Origin: Bryobacterales bacterium
GTDB taxonomy: Bacteria > Acidobacteriota > Terriglobia > Bryobacterales > Bryobacteraceae
NCBI GenBank assembly: GCA_016789745.1
Contig: JAEUQF010000157.1
Span: 1 to 42,827, forward strand
Direction of reading: 5' to 3'
DNA length: 42,827 nt
The notes beneath the pieces are model-generated. The model did no database searches, had not been told where the DNA came from, and was given only the letters and a program-made list of their open reading frames with translations. The position numbers and the translations under genes are program-made. Of this stretch, positions 14,085 to 23,934 are shown piece after piece; the first letter of the stretch is position 1; each line of letters opens with the position of its first letter.

Positions 14085-15488
14085 TTAGTTTCCTAGCTGG
14101 CATTCGTCGTGAACAGCGCGAACTGCTTTCTCCAGCCCATCGCGCGCCACCACGATCGCAATCGTCAACTCGCTGGACCCCTGGGCGATCGCGATAATGT
14201 TCACCTGCTCCCGGGAAATAGCCGTGAAGATGCGGCCCGCCATCCCCGGCGAGCCCTTCATCCCTTCCCCCACAATCGCCAGCAGCCCGACCTTCTCATC
14301 GACATCGAAATCCTTGAGATAGCCGTGCGCCAATTCCAGTGCGAACGTGGTTTCCAGAGCCGCCATCGCGTGCGGCAACTCGTCGCGACGGATCAGGAAG
14401 CAGAAGTTCTGGCGATAGCTCGAGCTGGTCATGGCCAGCACTTCGGCACCGGCGGTCGCCAGCGCGGCCAGCGCGCGCGACATCACCATGACGCTGTTCA
14501 GCTCCGGATCGGCCGGCTCCACCGCTACCAGCGCGACATTGCCCATCGAGGTAACCGCCCGGGCGCCCAACGGAGCGTCCACCTTCGGCGCAATCTTCGT
14601 CCCAGGCACCGCGCGATTGAAGCTGTTCTTGCTGTAAACCGGAATGCCCTTCTCCACCAGCGGCGCCAGCGTGCGCGGATGCAGCACCTTCGCGCCGTTA
14701 TAGGCGAGTTCGGCCGCCTCGGCATACGTGATCTCATCCAACACCTTGGCATTGGGCACCAGGCGTGGATCCGCCGACATGATGCCGTCAACATCCGTCC
14801 AGATCCAAAGGTCGGTCGCATCCAAAACCGAAGCCAGGATGGAGGCGGAGAAGTCAGACCCGCCACGCCCCAGCGTGGTGGGACGGCCATCCGTAGTAGC
14901 CCCGTTGAAGCCCGTGACCACGGGCAGCACGCCCTTCTCCAGAAGCGGGCACAACACCCCCCGAGCCTTCTCGCGTGTGGGACCCATCAGCGGCGTCGCA
15001 TTGCCGAACACCGGATCCGTCACCACCACATCGCGGGCATTCACCGCCTGCGCCGGCACCCCCGCCGATTCGAGATAAGCAGCCATCAGCAACGCCGAGA
15101 GGCGCTCCCCAACCGCCACGGCTTCGTCCACGGAACGCGGAGGCCGCTCGCCCAGCATCATCACGCCCTGCGCGATGCGCTGGAACTCCGCGATGATGCC
15201 GCGAATCCCTTCCAGCACCGGCTCGCGCTTGCCCGCCGGCAACAAGTCCATGCAGCACTGCGTGTGGCGCTCTTCCAGATTCTGCAGGTTGGCCACCAGG
15301 GCAGCGCGGTCCTCGGCTTCGGCTTTGCGCAGCGTGTCCAGCAACAGGTCCGTTACTTTCGACATGGCCGATACCACGATCGCCACGGGGCGCTGTTTCG
15401 CCTGTTCGGCGCAAATATCGGCGGCGACGCGCATGCGATCGGCCGAGCCCATGCTCGTGCCTCCAAACTTCATCACTAACAACTGCAA
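14085..15488 (-). CDS. lysC: Aspartokinase
   Basis: Catalyses phosphorylation of aspartate, the first step towards lysine, threonine and methionine. The 467-residue protein has the kinase signature KFGGTSMGS at 7-15, the LGRGGSDFSASILA stretch in the centre, and two C-terminal ACT domains (about 320-467, with ILAMTSSSYRQNFCFLI and EQVNIIAIAQGSSELTIAIVV), where feedback by lysine or threonine acts in this family. There is no homoserine dehydrogenase domain, so it is monofunctional. The start is either the TTG at 15488, with GGAAAGGAAA upstream, or the ATG at 15473. It lies 18 bp after cmk. Confidence 0.95.
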   Translation of the reverse strand: MQLLVMKFGGTSMGSADRMRVAADICAEQAKQRPVAIVVSAMSKVTDLLLDTLRKAEAEDRAALVANLQNLEERHTQCCMDLLPAGKREPVLEGIRGIIAEFQRIAQGVMMLGERPPRSVDEAVAVGERLSALLMAAYLESAGVPAQAVNARDVVVTDPVFGNATPLMGPTREKARGVLCPLLEKGVLPVVTGFNGATTDGRPTTLGRGGSDFSASILASVLDATDLWIWTDVDGIMSADPRLVPNAKVLDEITYAEAAELAYNGAKVLHPRTLAPLVEKGIPVYSKNSFNRAVPGTKIAPKVDAPLGARAVTSMGNVALVAVEPADPELNSVMVMSRALAALATAGAEVLAMTSSSYRQNFCFLIRRDELPHAMAALETTFALELAHGYLKDFDVDEKVGLLAIVGEGMKGSPGMAGRIFTAISREQVNIIAIAQGSSELTIAIVVARDGLEKAVRAVHDECQLGN

Positions 15489-15506
15489 GGCGGCTTGTTT
15501 CCTTTC

Positions 15507-16190
15507 CTAACCTTTGCCGTTCGATGTACGGTCGCGGTAGATCTTGAGAATGGCCTCTTCCACTTCTTCAATGGACATGAGGCTGGTATCGAGGTAGGCG
15601 GCGTCAGGAGCTTGGCGCAGAGGAGCGTCGGCACGAGTGGAGTCCCGGTTATCACGATCGCGGATCTCCTGTGCGACAACCGCCAAATCAGCCGGCTGCC
15701 CCTTGGCCCGCAAGTCGCGCACACGCCGGGCGGCGCGCACCTCGACGCTGGCGTCCAGGTACACCTTCACCTGCGCTTTGGGAAATACATTCGTGCCGAT
15801 GTCGCGGCCTTCCATGACCACGCTTTGCACCGCACCCATCTCGCGCTGCTTGTCCACTAGCGCGCGGCGCACGCCGGGTAACGCCGATACCTGGCTGGCC
15901 GCATCGGAAAGCACCTGCGTGCGGATGAGCGATGTGATGTCTTCCCCGTTGAGGATGACACGCGTGCCTTGCTCGGCCAGTTCGATTTCCGCCATCGCCG
16001 CCAGTTGGTCCAGCTTGTGCGAATCGTTGAGCGCAACGCCGCCGCGGATGGCCCACAGCGCCACCGCACGGTACATGGCACCCGTGTCGATGTAGAGAAA
16101 CCCCAGGCGAGCGGCCAGCCGTTTCGCGATGGTGCTTTTGCCCGCACCGGCAGGCCCGTCAATCGCGAGTATGATTTTGCGGTCGGACAT
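15507..16190 (-). CDS. cmk: Cytidylate kinase
   Basis: Phosphorylates CMP and dCMP with ATP in the cytoplasm. The 227-residue protein begins with the P-loop IDGPAGAGKST (about 10-20), followed by the CMP-binding FLYIDTGAMYRAVALWA, then MEGRDIGTNVFP and the lid segment DRDNRDSTRADAPLRQAPDA. Length and motifs are normal for the family. It is the first gene of a three-gene unit with lysC and the 148-residue hypothetical gene. The 47 bp shared with the divergent TPR gene must hold both promoters; no clear boxes can be fixed there. Confidence 0.96.
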   Translation of the reverse strand: MSDRKIILAIDGPAGAGKSTIAKRLAARLGFLYIDTGAMYRAVALWAIRGGVALNDSHKLDQLAAMAEIELAEQGTRVILNGEDITSLIRTQVLSDAASQVSALPGVRRALVDKQREMGAVQSVVMEGRDIGTNVFPKAQVKVYLDASVEVRAARRVRDLRAKGQPADLAVVAQEIRDRDNRDSTRADAPLRQAPDAAYLDTSLMSIEEVEEAILKIYRDRTSNGKG

Positions 16191-16237
16191 GCAAACCTAC
16201 CAGTGTAGCGTGACCATCCGGCGGTACGATAAAAGCA

Positions 16238-16606
16238 ATGACACGGAGACTCTATCTTTCTCTATTGATTCCGGCCGCACTGGTGATGGCGGCCAACCCG
16301 GTTGTAGACAAAGCGAAGAAGCTGACCAAGGAAGGCAAGCACGAAGAAGCGGTCGCCGCCCTGGAAGCCGAATACAAGAAGAATCCAAAGAGCGCCGAAT
16401 TGAAGACAGCGTTGGGCGATGCACACACCGCGCATGGCGACTTCTTCATGACAAACGATCAGATGCGCCCGATGGTGAAGTACCCCGGCGCCCTGCGAGC
16501 CTATCGCAAAGCTGTGGAGATTGATCCAAATCAGAAGAAGGCCAAGGAAAACATCGCGACCATTGAGGGCATCTACAAATCGATGGGGCGGCCGGTGCCG
16601 CAGTAA
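16238..16606 (+). CDS. Exported TPR protein
   Basis: A 122-residue protein with a signal peptide (MTRRLYLSLLIPAALVMAA) followed by tetratricopeptide-like helices: AKKLTKEGKHEEAVAALEAE followed by YKKNP (about 25-50) and YPGALRAYRKAVEIDPNQKKA (about 83-103). Probably periplasmic and involved in a protein contact; no partner is evident. It is followed within 22 bp by fumC on the same strand, so the two are probably co-transcribed, though a functional link is not obvious. Confidence 0.75.
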   Translation: MTRRLYLSLLIPAALVMAANPVVDKAKKLTKEGKHEEAVAALEAEYKKNPKSAELKTALGDAHTAHGDFFMTNDQMRPMVKYPGALRAYRKAVEIDPNQKKAKENIATIEGIYKSMGRPVPQ

Positions 16607-16627
16607 ACGACTAGTTCCGGAGGTGCC

Positions 16628-18016
16628 ATGCGCGTAGAGCGCGATTCCATGGGTGAGATGCAGGTTCCCGGCGACGCGCTCTATGGCGCCTCCACGCAGC
16701 GGGCGATTCTCAATTTTCCAATCAGCGGGCAGCGCTTTCCGCGAGTTTTTCTCCGCGCGCTGGGGCTGATCAAGCAGGCCGCGGCGGAGGCCAATCGCGA
16801 TCTGCTGTTGTTGGAGCCGTCGCTTGCCGAAGCGGTGGCGCTGGCGGCCGGTGAGGTGGCCGACGGCCAGCACGACGCGCACTTCCCCGTCGACATTTTC
16901 CAAACCGGATCCGGCACCTCCACCAACATGAATGCCAATGAGGTGATCGCGAACCGGGCTTCTACTATCCTTGGCCGGGCCGTGCATCCGAATGATCACG
17001 TCAACCTCGGACAGTCGTCGAACGACGTCATTCCCACCACCATTCAGTTGTCGGCGTCGCTCGCCATCGAAGAGCAATTGGCACCCGCGTTACGCGCGCT
17101 CGAAGCTGCGTGCGCCGCCAAGGCCGACGAATTCATGCCCGTCATCAAAACCGGACGCACCCACCTGCAGGATGCCACGCCCATCCGCATGGGACAGGTG
17201 TTCGTGGGCTATGCGGGCCAGGCCGAACGCGCGCTGCGTCGTCTGGAACATGCACGCGCGGAGATGAGCGAACTGGCCTTGGGCGGCACGGCCGTGGGCA
17301 CGGGTGTGAATACGCATCCTGACTTCGCGCGCCGGGCGTGTGAGAAGCTCTCGGCGCGCACCGGGCTGCCGCTACGGGAGACCACCAATCACTTCCAGGC
17401 GCAATCCACATTGGACGGCACCGTACTCACCAGCGCCGTCGTGAAGACCGTGGCGATCAGTGTGTACAAAATTGCCGATGACTTGCGCTGGATGGGCTCC
17501 GGGCCTCGCGCCGGTTTCGGCGAACTCGAGTTGCCCGCCGTGCAGCCCGGCTCGTCCATCATGCCCGGCAAGGTGAACCCCGTCATCGCCGAATCGACGA
17601 TGATGGTCTGCGCGCAGGTCATCAGCAATGACGTGGCGGTCACCATAGCCGGACAAAGCGGCAACTTCGAGCTGAACACGATGATGCCCCTCGCAGCCCG
17701 CAATCTGCTGGAGTCGATTACAATCCTGGCGGCCGCCATCGAGAACCTGGTCGGACGCTGCATCAGCGGGTTGAAAGCAACAGCTCGCGGACCCGAACTG
17801 GTGGAACGCGGGTTGATGCTGGCCACCGCGCTGGCGCCGCTGTTGGGTTATGAAGCCGCGGCCAGGCTGGCCAAGGAAGCGCACGAGACCGGGCGCACCA
17901 TTCGGGAACTGGCTCGCGAGCGCACCAACCTGAGTCAGGAGGAGATCGACGCCGCGCTCGATCCGGAGAAACTCACGCGCCCGGGCCTTTCACCGGGAAT
18001 GGGGTCTGGCGGGTGA
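16628..18016 (+). CDS. fumC: Class II fumarate hydratase
   Basis: Catalyses fumarate to L-malate in the citric acid cycle; iron-free class II enzyme. The 462 residues show all the superfamily segments: TGSGTSTNMNANEV (about 93-106), KTGRTHLQDATP (about 174-185), and the signature GSSIMPGKVNPV at 309-320. The start PGDALYGASTQRA is typical. GGAGGT stands just before the ATG at 16628. The last 44 bp overlap the end of the convergent CRTAC1-like gene. Aspartate ammonia-lyase is a relative, but the N-terminus and length fit fumarase better. Confidence 0.93.
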   Translation: MRVERDSMGEMQVPGDALYGASTQRAILNFPISGQRFPRVFLRALGLIKQAAAEANRDLLLLEPSLAEAVALAAGEVADGQHDAHFPVDIFQTGSGTSTNMNANEVIANRASTILGRAVHPNDHVNLGQSSNDVIPTTIQLSASLAIEEQLAPALRALEAACAAKADEFMPVIKTGRTHLQDATPIRMGQVFVGYAGQAERALRRLEHARAEMSELALGGTAVGTGVNTHPDFARRACEKLSARTGLPLRETTNHFQAQSTLDGTVLTSAVVKTVAISVYKIADDLRWMGSGPRAGFGELELPAVQPGSSIMPGKVNPVIAESTMMVCAQVISNDVAVTIAGQSGNFELNTMMPLAARNLLESITILAAAIENLVGRCISGLKATARGPELVERGLMLATALAPLLGYEAAARLAKEAHETGRTIRELARERTNLSQEEIDAALDPEKLTRPGLSPGMGSGG

Positions 18017-19721
18017 CGCCCTGCCCTTCCTTGATATACACCAGCCGGTTCGGCTCCACACCCGTAACCTTCTCCACATCCCCGTTCGGCCAGCGGATTT
18101 CCAGGTCGGCGGATTTGGCCTGGCCTAAGCCGAAGTGCAGACGAAGGTCGTTGACCGAGTAGTAGCTGGACTGGCTCAACACAGTCTGCGCCTGACGCTT
18201 GCCGGCATAGCTTGCGATGACGCGCGCACCGATCGCCGTGCGGTTGGACTTCACGCCCTCCAGTTTCACCTTCAGCCAGTTGTTGCCCGCTGGTAGATCA
18301 TTGCGCAGCAGCGAAGGCGGCTCATCCAGGTTCAGGATCAGGACGTCGAGATCGCCATCGTTATCGAAATCGCCGAACGCGCACCCGCGGCTGGCATGCG
18401 CTTCGGCCACCGCGGGGCCGGCTTCCGACATCAACTCTTCCAGCTTGCCGCCGCCCAGGTTGCGGAAGATGACGCGCGGCGTGCGGAACGGATAGGAAGG
18501 CAGCTTCGCCTCCACTTCGGGATAGACGCTGCCGGTGACAAAGAAAAGGTCGGGGTTGCCGTCGTTATCCAAATCGACAATGCCGGCGCCCCAACCAATG
18601 AACCGCGTCTCCACACCCAACCCGCTGGCGATGGTGACATCGGCGAAGTTGCCCTTCCCGTCGTTGCGATAAAGAACATTGGTGTCGTCTGAAAAGTGCG
18701 TTTTGAAGAGGTCGAGCGAGCCATCCAGATTGAAATCGCCGACGCCCAGGCCCATGCCGGCCTGCTCCATGCCGTCCTCGTTAAGCGCAACGCCCGTTTC
18801 CAGTCCAATCTCTTCGAAGGTGCCATCGTGCTTGTTGCGGAATAGAAAGCTGGCCGTCGAGTCACAGGCGACGTAGATGTCCGGCCAGCCATCGTTATCA
18901 AAGTCCGCGGCAACGGCGGTCATCCCATAACTGCCGCGCGCTTTGGCAATCCCGGACCTTTCACTCACATCGGAAAAGGTACCGTCGCCGTTATTGTGAT
19001 ACAGCCAGTGGCGCCCGGGCGTGAGCCCGCGCGGGCCGCAGTTCACGGGAATGCCCTTCCAGTTGCAATTAGCACTCTGCCCCGGCTTGGGAACTTTGGT
19101 GGGATCGAAGTCCACATAGTTGGCGACGAACAGATCGAGCTTGCCGTCGCGATCGTAATCCAGGAAGGTGCAGCCGGAACCCCAACGCCGCTCCGCATGA
19201 AGCAGCCCCGCTTCTTTCGTGACATCCGTGAACGTGCCGTCCCCATTGTTGCGGTAGAGGACGTTCTGGCCCCAGTAGGTGACGAAGAGGTCATCGAAGC
19301 CGTCGTTGTTGTAGTCCCCGATGCAGACCGCCGAGGCCCACCCGGTACGCTGCAGACCGGCCTTGGCCGTGACATCCGTGAATGTGCCGTCGCGGTTGTT
19401 CTTGTAGAGGCGATTCGTGGCTCCAGCAGGCGCGCCGTCCAGACGCGTGCCGCTGAGGACGAAGATGTCCAGCCACCCGTCGTTATCGTAATCGAGGAAA
19501 GCGACACCACACCCGGTGGTTTCAACGATGTACTGCTTGGCGTGCGGCGCGCCGTACACGGTGGGGATGGTAAGTCCTGCCTGCTTGGCGACATCGGTGA
19601 AGCGGGCGGGAAAGGGCACCCCGGACGCCTTGCCGCGCGGCGTGGGCCGCACACTGCGCGTGGATACACCTTGTCCGAACAGAGGGACGCTCAGTAACAA
19701 CGATCGGCGAGTCAGTTTCAC
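17973..19721 (-). CDS. CRTAC1-like FG-GAP / ASPIC-UnbV protein
   Basis: An exported 582-residue protein with a beta-propeller of VCBS/FG-GAP repeats. At least seven calcium-binding motifs of the form DxDxDGxxD are visible, for example DYDNDGWLD, DYNNDGFDD, DYDRDGKLD, DFDNDGWPD, DFNLDGSLD, DLDNDGNPD and DFDNDGDLD. The C-terminal ASPIC/UnbV domain follows (AIGARVIASYAGKRQAQTVL, then LRLHFGLGQA). Such proteins are abundant in acidobacteria and planctomycetes; their role is unsettled. The GTG at 19721 is chosen because AAGGGT precedes it and it opens with a signal-like VKLTRRSLLLSVPLFG. It is divergent from the receptor gene at 19788, with 66 bp between. Confidence 0.85.
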   Translation of the reverse strand: MKLTRRSLLLSVPLFGQGVSTRSVRPTPRGKASGVPFPARFTDVAKQAGLTIPTVYGAPHAKQYIVETTGCGVAFLDYDNDGWLDIFVLSGTRLDGAPAGATNRLYKNNRDGTFTDVTAKAGLQRTGWASAVCIGDYNNDGFDDLFVTYWGQNVLYRNNGDGTFTDVTKEAGLLHAERRWGSGCTFLDYDRDGKLDLFVANYVDFDPTKVPKPGQSANCNWKGIPVNCGPRGLTPGRHWLYHNNGDGTFSDVSERSGIAKARGSYGMTAVAADFDNDGWPDIYVACDSTASFLFRNKHDGTFEEIGLETGVALNEDGMEQAGMGLGVGDFNLDGSLDLFKTHFSDDTNVLYRNDGKGNFADVTIASGLGVETRFIGWGAGIVDLDNDGNPDLFFVTGSVYPEVEAKLPSYPFRTPRVIFRNLGGGKLEELMSEAGPAVAEAHASRGCAFGDFDNDGDLDVLILNLDEPPSLLRNDLPAGNNWLKVKLEGVKSNRTAIGARVIASYAGKRQAQTVLSQSSYYSVNDLRLHFGLGQAKSADLEIRWPNGDVEKVTGVEPNRLVYIKEGQGVTRQTPFPVKGPGA

Positions 19722-19787
19722 GGCGTAACCCTTACAGTATGCCCGGTATTGACCCCAGCTCTCCAATGTGATGAAGTCTCACCCCAT

Positions 19788-22700
19788 ATGTGCAGAACAC
19801 GACTTCTGTTCGCCACCCTGTTTGTGGCAGCCGCAACGTTGCGGGGGCAAACGGCCGGCACCGCCACTCTGGTCGGCACGGTAAGCGACACCACGGGCGC
19901 CGTCATTGCCGGCGTGAAAGTGACCGCCGTGAATACGGCGAACGCCTTCGTCGCCGAGTCCATCACCACCAATGAGGGGTCCTACTACATTCCTTACCTG
20001 CAGCCCGGAACGTTCCGGCTGACCGTGGAAGCACAAGGCTTCAAGAAGTACGTGCGCGACGGCATTGTGCTGCGAACGGGCGAAGTGCCGCGCATCGACA
20101 TTCAATTGGAAGTCGGCGCCATCACCGAAAGCGTCCAGGTGACAGGTGCGCCGCCGCTGTTGGATACGGAAACGGCGCAGTCGGGCCAGGTGCTGGACGG
20201 CGACCTCTTAGTGAAAGTGCCGGTCAGCCAGAAGCGCGCCATCCGCATGTTGTTCTACATGCCGGGCGCGAACGCGATTGGCGGATTCACCGTCCTGGGG
20301 CAGCGGGCACGGGCGATGGGCTACACCATCGACGGCATTAACGGGAAGGAGCCGGGCATCGGACAGACCAACGGAACCGACGCGCAGATCTCCACCACGC
20401 AGGATGCCTTCGAAGAAGTCAAACTGTACACCACCGGCGCGCCGGCGGAGTTGGGCCACTCCTCGGGCGGGCTCATGTCCATCGTCTTCAAGTCGGGCAC
20501 GAACCAGTTTCACGGGTCGGTGGAGAACCGCTACATCAACAAGCAGATGATCCACCGCAGCTACCTCGAGCAGCTCCCCCGCAGCAATCCGTTCACGTAT
20601 CACGAAACCACGTTTCTGTTTAACGGGCCGGTAAAGCTGCCCAAGCTCTATAACGGTACGGATCGCACGTTCTGGCTGGCGGGCTGGGAACGCCACTACG
20701 AGAACGCGGGCACGGCATCGGCGCGCCAGACCGTGCCGACCGAAGCCATGATGAACGGCGACTTCTCGTTTGCCGGGCAGACCACGCCGCGCGTACTGCC
20801 CATCTACAATCCCTTCACCACCCGGCAGGAAGGCGCGACCTGGCTGCGCGATCCGTTCCCGGGCAACATCATTCCACGTAGCCTGATTGATCCGGCTGTC
20901 GCGAACTTCCTGGGCCGCAAGCCGTTCGCGGCTCCGAACGAAGCGGGGATTGCCAGCGCAACGGGTCCCACACAGAACCTGGTGGAGAACCAGGTGAAGA
21001 AGATTCGCCGCACCCGCTGGGATGCGAAGATTGATCACCAGTTCAGCCCGGCGCATCGCATCTTCGGACGCTATTCGCATGCACATCATCGGGCGTGGAA
21101 GGGCGATTACCAGGCGCAGTTCAACAACTGGCGTGAGATTGATCCGAATGCACAGCCCGCCCCGGTGGACCATATCAACATCGTGTTCAGCGACATGCTC
21201 ATCGTCTCCCCTACGATGAACAACGAGTACCGCATGGGCTTCAACCGCCGCGCCCGCTATGAGACCGCGCTCACCGCGGGTCAGGACTGGGCCAGGCAAC
21301 TCGGCATTCCGAACGTCTCCGGTGGGACGTTCCCTTACTTCAATATCGGCTTTGGGCTGACGGGCCTGCCGAGTTTCCAGAACGTCGGGGAGGACTTCAC
21401 CTTCCAGGACAATGTCACCAAGATCAGCGGCAAGAACACCTTCAAGTTCGGCTATGAGCTGATCCGCACGCGCTATAACGGCACCGTGGGCGCGCTCCCC
21501 GGCGGCACCTACAACTTCACCGGAACGAATGCGCCGTTCACGCCGAACACGGGTAATGGCTTTGCCAACTTCCTGTTGGGGACCGTGGGCAGCGCCACCT
21601 ATACACAGGAGATGGCATCCTGGCTGCCGCGCTGGTGGTCGCACCAATGGTATGCGCAGACGGATTGGAAGCCGTTCCGCGGCATGACGCTGAACCTGGG
21701 TGTGCGCTGGAGTTATGAGTCGCCCTTCCAGACCAAGTATGGGCAGCAGGCGCAGTTTGACCCGAACGTGCGCGACGCCATTAGCGGGCGCATGGGCGCC
21801 ATCACGCATCCCAAAGGCGGGCTAGCGGCGCGGGACATGAACAACTTCGCACCGCGCATCGGCATGGCCTGGAACTTCCACCCGAAGATGGTGTTCCGCG
21901 GCTCCTTCGGCATTGTGCACCAGGACATCTTCGCCACCGCGACCAACATCATGTTCAACGAATACCTGGCCACCGCGCAGATAGCGGCGCCCGTGGGCGA
22001 TCCGCGTCACGTCTTCCGCCTTTCGCAGGGGCCGCCGTCGTTCAGTTTTCCGCAACAGGCCGATGGATCGGTGCCGTTTGTCGGCACCAACTTCTCCGGG
22101 CGCGGCGCCGCCTGGTGGGATCCGAAGATGCGCATGCCTTATGTGGCCAGTTGGTCGGGCGGCATCCAGTATGAGTTCGCGCCGAACTTCGTGCTCGATA
22201 TGCAGTACCAGGGCCAGTCCGGCGTGGGCGGCATCAACGCCTGGGACATGAACGTGATCCCATTAAACGTCTCGAGCGACCCAACGGTGCTGAATACCAT
22301 CTTCCAGGCGGTCCAGAACTACAAGCCCTACCCGCAGTTCGGGTCCATCACGCATTACTCCAACTACGGGCACAACAGCTACCACGGCGGCACCGTGCGC
22401 GTGGAGCGTCGCTATGCCGGCGGCTTGGCCTTCAATGCCTTCTACACGTATTCCAAGACCCTCAACGAAGTCGAGAACGATGGCGGCGATAACGGCATCA
22501 CCTTCTACAACCGGCGCCTGGAGAAGGCTCGCAGCAACACCGATATCCGGCACCGCTTCGTGAACGTGATGACCTATGAAATGCCCTTCGGCAAAGGACG
22601 CCGGTTCCTGAATCGCGGCGGGGCGCTGAACCATGCACTCGGCGGCTGGGAGTTGACCTGGACGCAGACCTTCCAATCCGGCCAGCCCTTCACGGTGGGG

Positions 22701-23153
22701 TTTGCGGGCAGCCCGAACCGGTATCTGCCCGGGGAATCGCGGCCGAACATTGTGACCACCGCGGAGGCCGCCGAGACGCCGAACTGGAGCCTGGGGCCGA
22801 ACCGCTTTCCGACATCGGCGCAGAACCCTTACCTGAAGTTCAACTCGTTCGCCTATCCGGCGGCGTTCACACCAGGGAACCTCGGGCGGAACACGTTTGA
22901 AGGGCCGGGGTTGAACTGGACCCAACTGTCGCTGGCGAAGTGGTGGAACATTCGCGAACGGGCACGGGTGCAATTGCGCGTGGATGCGAATAACTTCTTC
23001 CCCAAGAAGCAGCCGAACTTCGCGAATCCGGCATCGAGTTGGAATGTGAATAATCCGGCGGCGTTTGCGACGAACTTCGGAACCCGCGGGTCATTCAGCG
23101 ATGTGGGTACGGCGAACGGCCATATCCTGCTGGTGATGCGGTTCCAGTTCTAA
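19788..23153 (+). CDS. TonB-dependent receptor-like outer-membrane protein with regulatory domain (first copy)
   Basis: A 1121-residue outer-membrane protein of the large acidobacterial family. Order: signal peptide (LLFATLFVAAATLRGQ), carboxypeptidase-regulatory domain (about 25-110; ATLVGTVSDTTGAVIAGVKV), a plug-like region with VQVTGAPPLLDTETAQSGQV, then a long beta-barrel rich in aromatic strand ends such as MTLNLGVRWSYESPFQTKYG and NFAPRIGMAWNF. It ends in MRFQF, a terminal Phe as in barrel proteins. The substrate is unknown, probably a plant- or polymer-derived compound. The ATG at 19788 is chosen; a TTG at 19749 is open. Its TAA stop overlaps that of the convergent MBL gene. Confidence 0.9.
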   Translation: MCRTRLLFATLFVAAATLRGQTAGTATLVGTVSDTTGAVIAGVKVTAVNTANAFVAESITTNEGSYYIPYLQPGTFRLTVEAQGFKKYVRDGIVLRTGEVPRIDIQLEVGAITESVQVTGAPPLLDTETAQSGQVLDGDLLVKVPVSQKRAIRMLFYMPGANAIGGFTVLGQRARAMGYTIDGINGKEPGIGQTNGTDAQISTTQDAFEEVKLYTTGAPAELGHSSGGLMSIVFKSGTNQFHGSVENRYINKQMIHRSYLEQLPRSNPFTYHETTFLFNGPVKLPKLYNGTDRTFWLAGWERHYENAGTASARQTVPTEAMMNGDFSFAGQTTPRVLPIYNPFTTRQEGATWLRDPFPGNIIPRSLIDPAVANFLGRKPFAAPNEAGIASATGPTQNLVENQVKKIRRTRWDAKIDHQFSPAHRIFGRYSHAHHRAWKGDYQAQFNNWREIDPNAQPAPVDHINIVFSDMLIVSPTMNNEYRMGFNRRARYETALTAGQDWARQLGIPNVSGGTFPYFNIGFGLTGLPSFQNVGEDFTFQDNVTKISGKNTFKFGYELIRTRYNGTVGALPGGTYNFTGTNAPFTPNTGNGFANFLLGTVGSATYTQEMASWLPRWWSHQWYAQTDWKPFRGMTLNLGVRWSYESPFQTKYGQQAQFDPNVRDAISGRMGAITHPKGGLAARDMNNFAPRIGMAWNFHPKMVFRGSFGIVHQDIFATATNIMFNEYLATAQIAAPVGDPRHVFRLSQGPPSFSFPQQADGSVPFVGTNFSGRGAAWWDPKMRMPYVASWSGGIQYEFAPNFVLDMQYQGQSGVGGINAWDMNVIPLNVSSDPTVLNTIFQAVQNYKPYPQFGSITHYSNYGHNSYHGGTVRVERRYAGGLAFNAFYTYSKTLNEVENDGGDNGITFYNRRLEKARSNTDIRHRFVNVMTYEMPFGKGRRFLNRGGALNHALGGWELTWTQTFQSGQPFTVGFAGSPNRYLPGESRPNIVTTAEAAETPNWSLGPNRFPTSAQNPYLKFNSFAYPAAFTPGNLGRNTFEGPGLNWTQLSLAKWWNIRERARVQLRVDANNFFPKKQPNFANPASSWNVNNPAAFATNFGTRGSFSDVGTANGHILLVMRFQF

Positions 23154-23884
23154 GCACCGGCACTGGCCTCGATCCTACCGGCCAGTTCCCGTAGCAACGC
23201 CGCGCAATCGCCCCGGTACGCGCTGCCGTGCTGACAGGCGAGCATCGAAGGCTGCAGACTCGCCAGCCGTTCCAGAATCGGCGTGGTGGCGCGCGCATGC
23301 GCGTAGTAATCGAGCATGCCGCGCATCTGCTCACTCGCGGTGAGGATCTCGGATTCGGTAACCGGCGGCGCGGTGGCGCCGGGCTGCGTGAAAAGATCGC
23401 CGCAGAGCAGCGTTGCCGTCGTGTGGTCGAACAGTACGCCGCAATCCCACCCGTGCGGAACGTGCGGCGTGTTGACCCATTGCAGACGGTGCCTGCCCAC
23501 CGTCAGCACTTCGCCCTCGGCCAAAGGCTTCGCGGGCCGCACACCGAAGTCATTCAGCGACGTCATCACACCGACCTCCGCACCGAAGGCTGTCGCATTC
23601 GGTGCCGCCGTCAGAAACTCGTTGAGTGCGCCGAACTCATCGGCTTCGAAATGCGAGCCGCCGACCCAGCGCAGCCTGTCAATGGGCAGCACCGTGGCCA
23701 CGGCTTCCGCGGTGAGCGGGAATAGCTTCTTATAGCCGGTATGGAATAGCAGCGGCTCCTCGTCGGCGATGAGGTAGGAGTTGAAGGTGAAGCCGCCGGG
23801 GATCACGTCGAGGGGCGTGCAGATGCGGTAGATGCCGGCGGCGACTTCATCGATGCGGGTTCCGCTTTGTGGGTTGGTGATCAT
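23150..23884 (-). CDS. Metallo-beta-lactamase-fold protein with flavodiiron-type diiron site
   Basis: A 244-residue MBL-fold protein. The ligand set is that of the oxygen-reducing diiron domain of flavodiiron proteins rather than of zinc lactamases: H78-x-E80-x-D82 in GGSHFEADEFGALNEF, a His at 141 or 144 in TPHVPHGWDCG, D163 in LLCGDLF, and H219 in ACQHGSAY. The flavodoxin domain of true flavodiiron proteins is missing, so it may be a sensor or work with a separate partner. The ATG at 23884 begins MITNPQSGTRIDEVAAGIYR; longer forms reach into the gntR promoter. It is divergent from the gntR operon, with 85 bp between. Confidence 0.85.
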   Translation of the reverse strand: MITNPQSGTRIDEVAAGIYRICTPLDVIPGGFTFNSYLIADEEPLLFHTGYKKLFPLTAEAVATVLPIDRLRWVGGSHFEADEFGALNEFLTAAPNATAFGAEVGVMTSLNDFGVRPAKPLAEGEVLTVGRHRLQWVNTPHVPHGWDCGVLFDHTTATLLCGDLFTQPGATAPPVTESEILTASEQMRGMLDYYAHARATTPILERLASLQPSMLACQHGSAYRGDCAALLRELAGRIEASAGA

Positions 23885-23934
23885 CAGGTGTCCGTGAAGC
23901 AAGCCTACACCGAAAGCGCGGGCTGAGAAAAGTC

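Noticed and set aside
14109..15479. 456-codon plus-strand frame opposite lysC
   Set aside because: Rich in Arg, His and Gln with no domain; an antisense shadow of aspartokinase.
20208..21809. 533-codon minus-strand frame inside the first receptor gene
   Set aside because: Antisense shadow in G+C-rich DNA; the receptor frame on the plus strand has clear domains.
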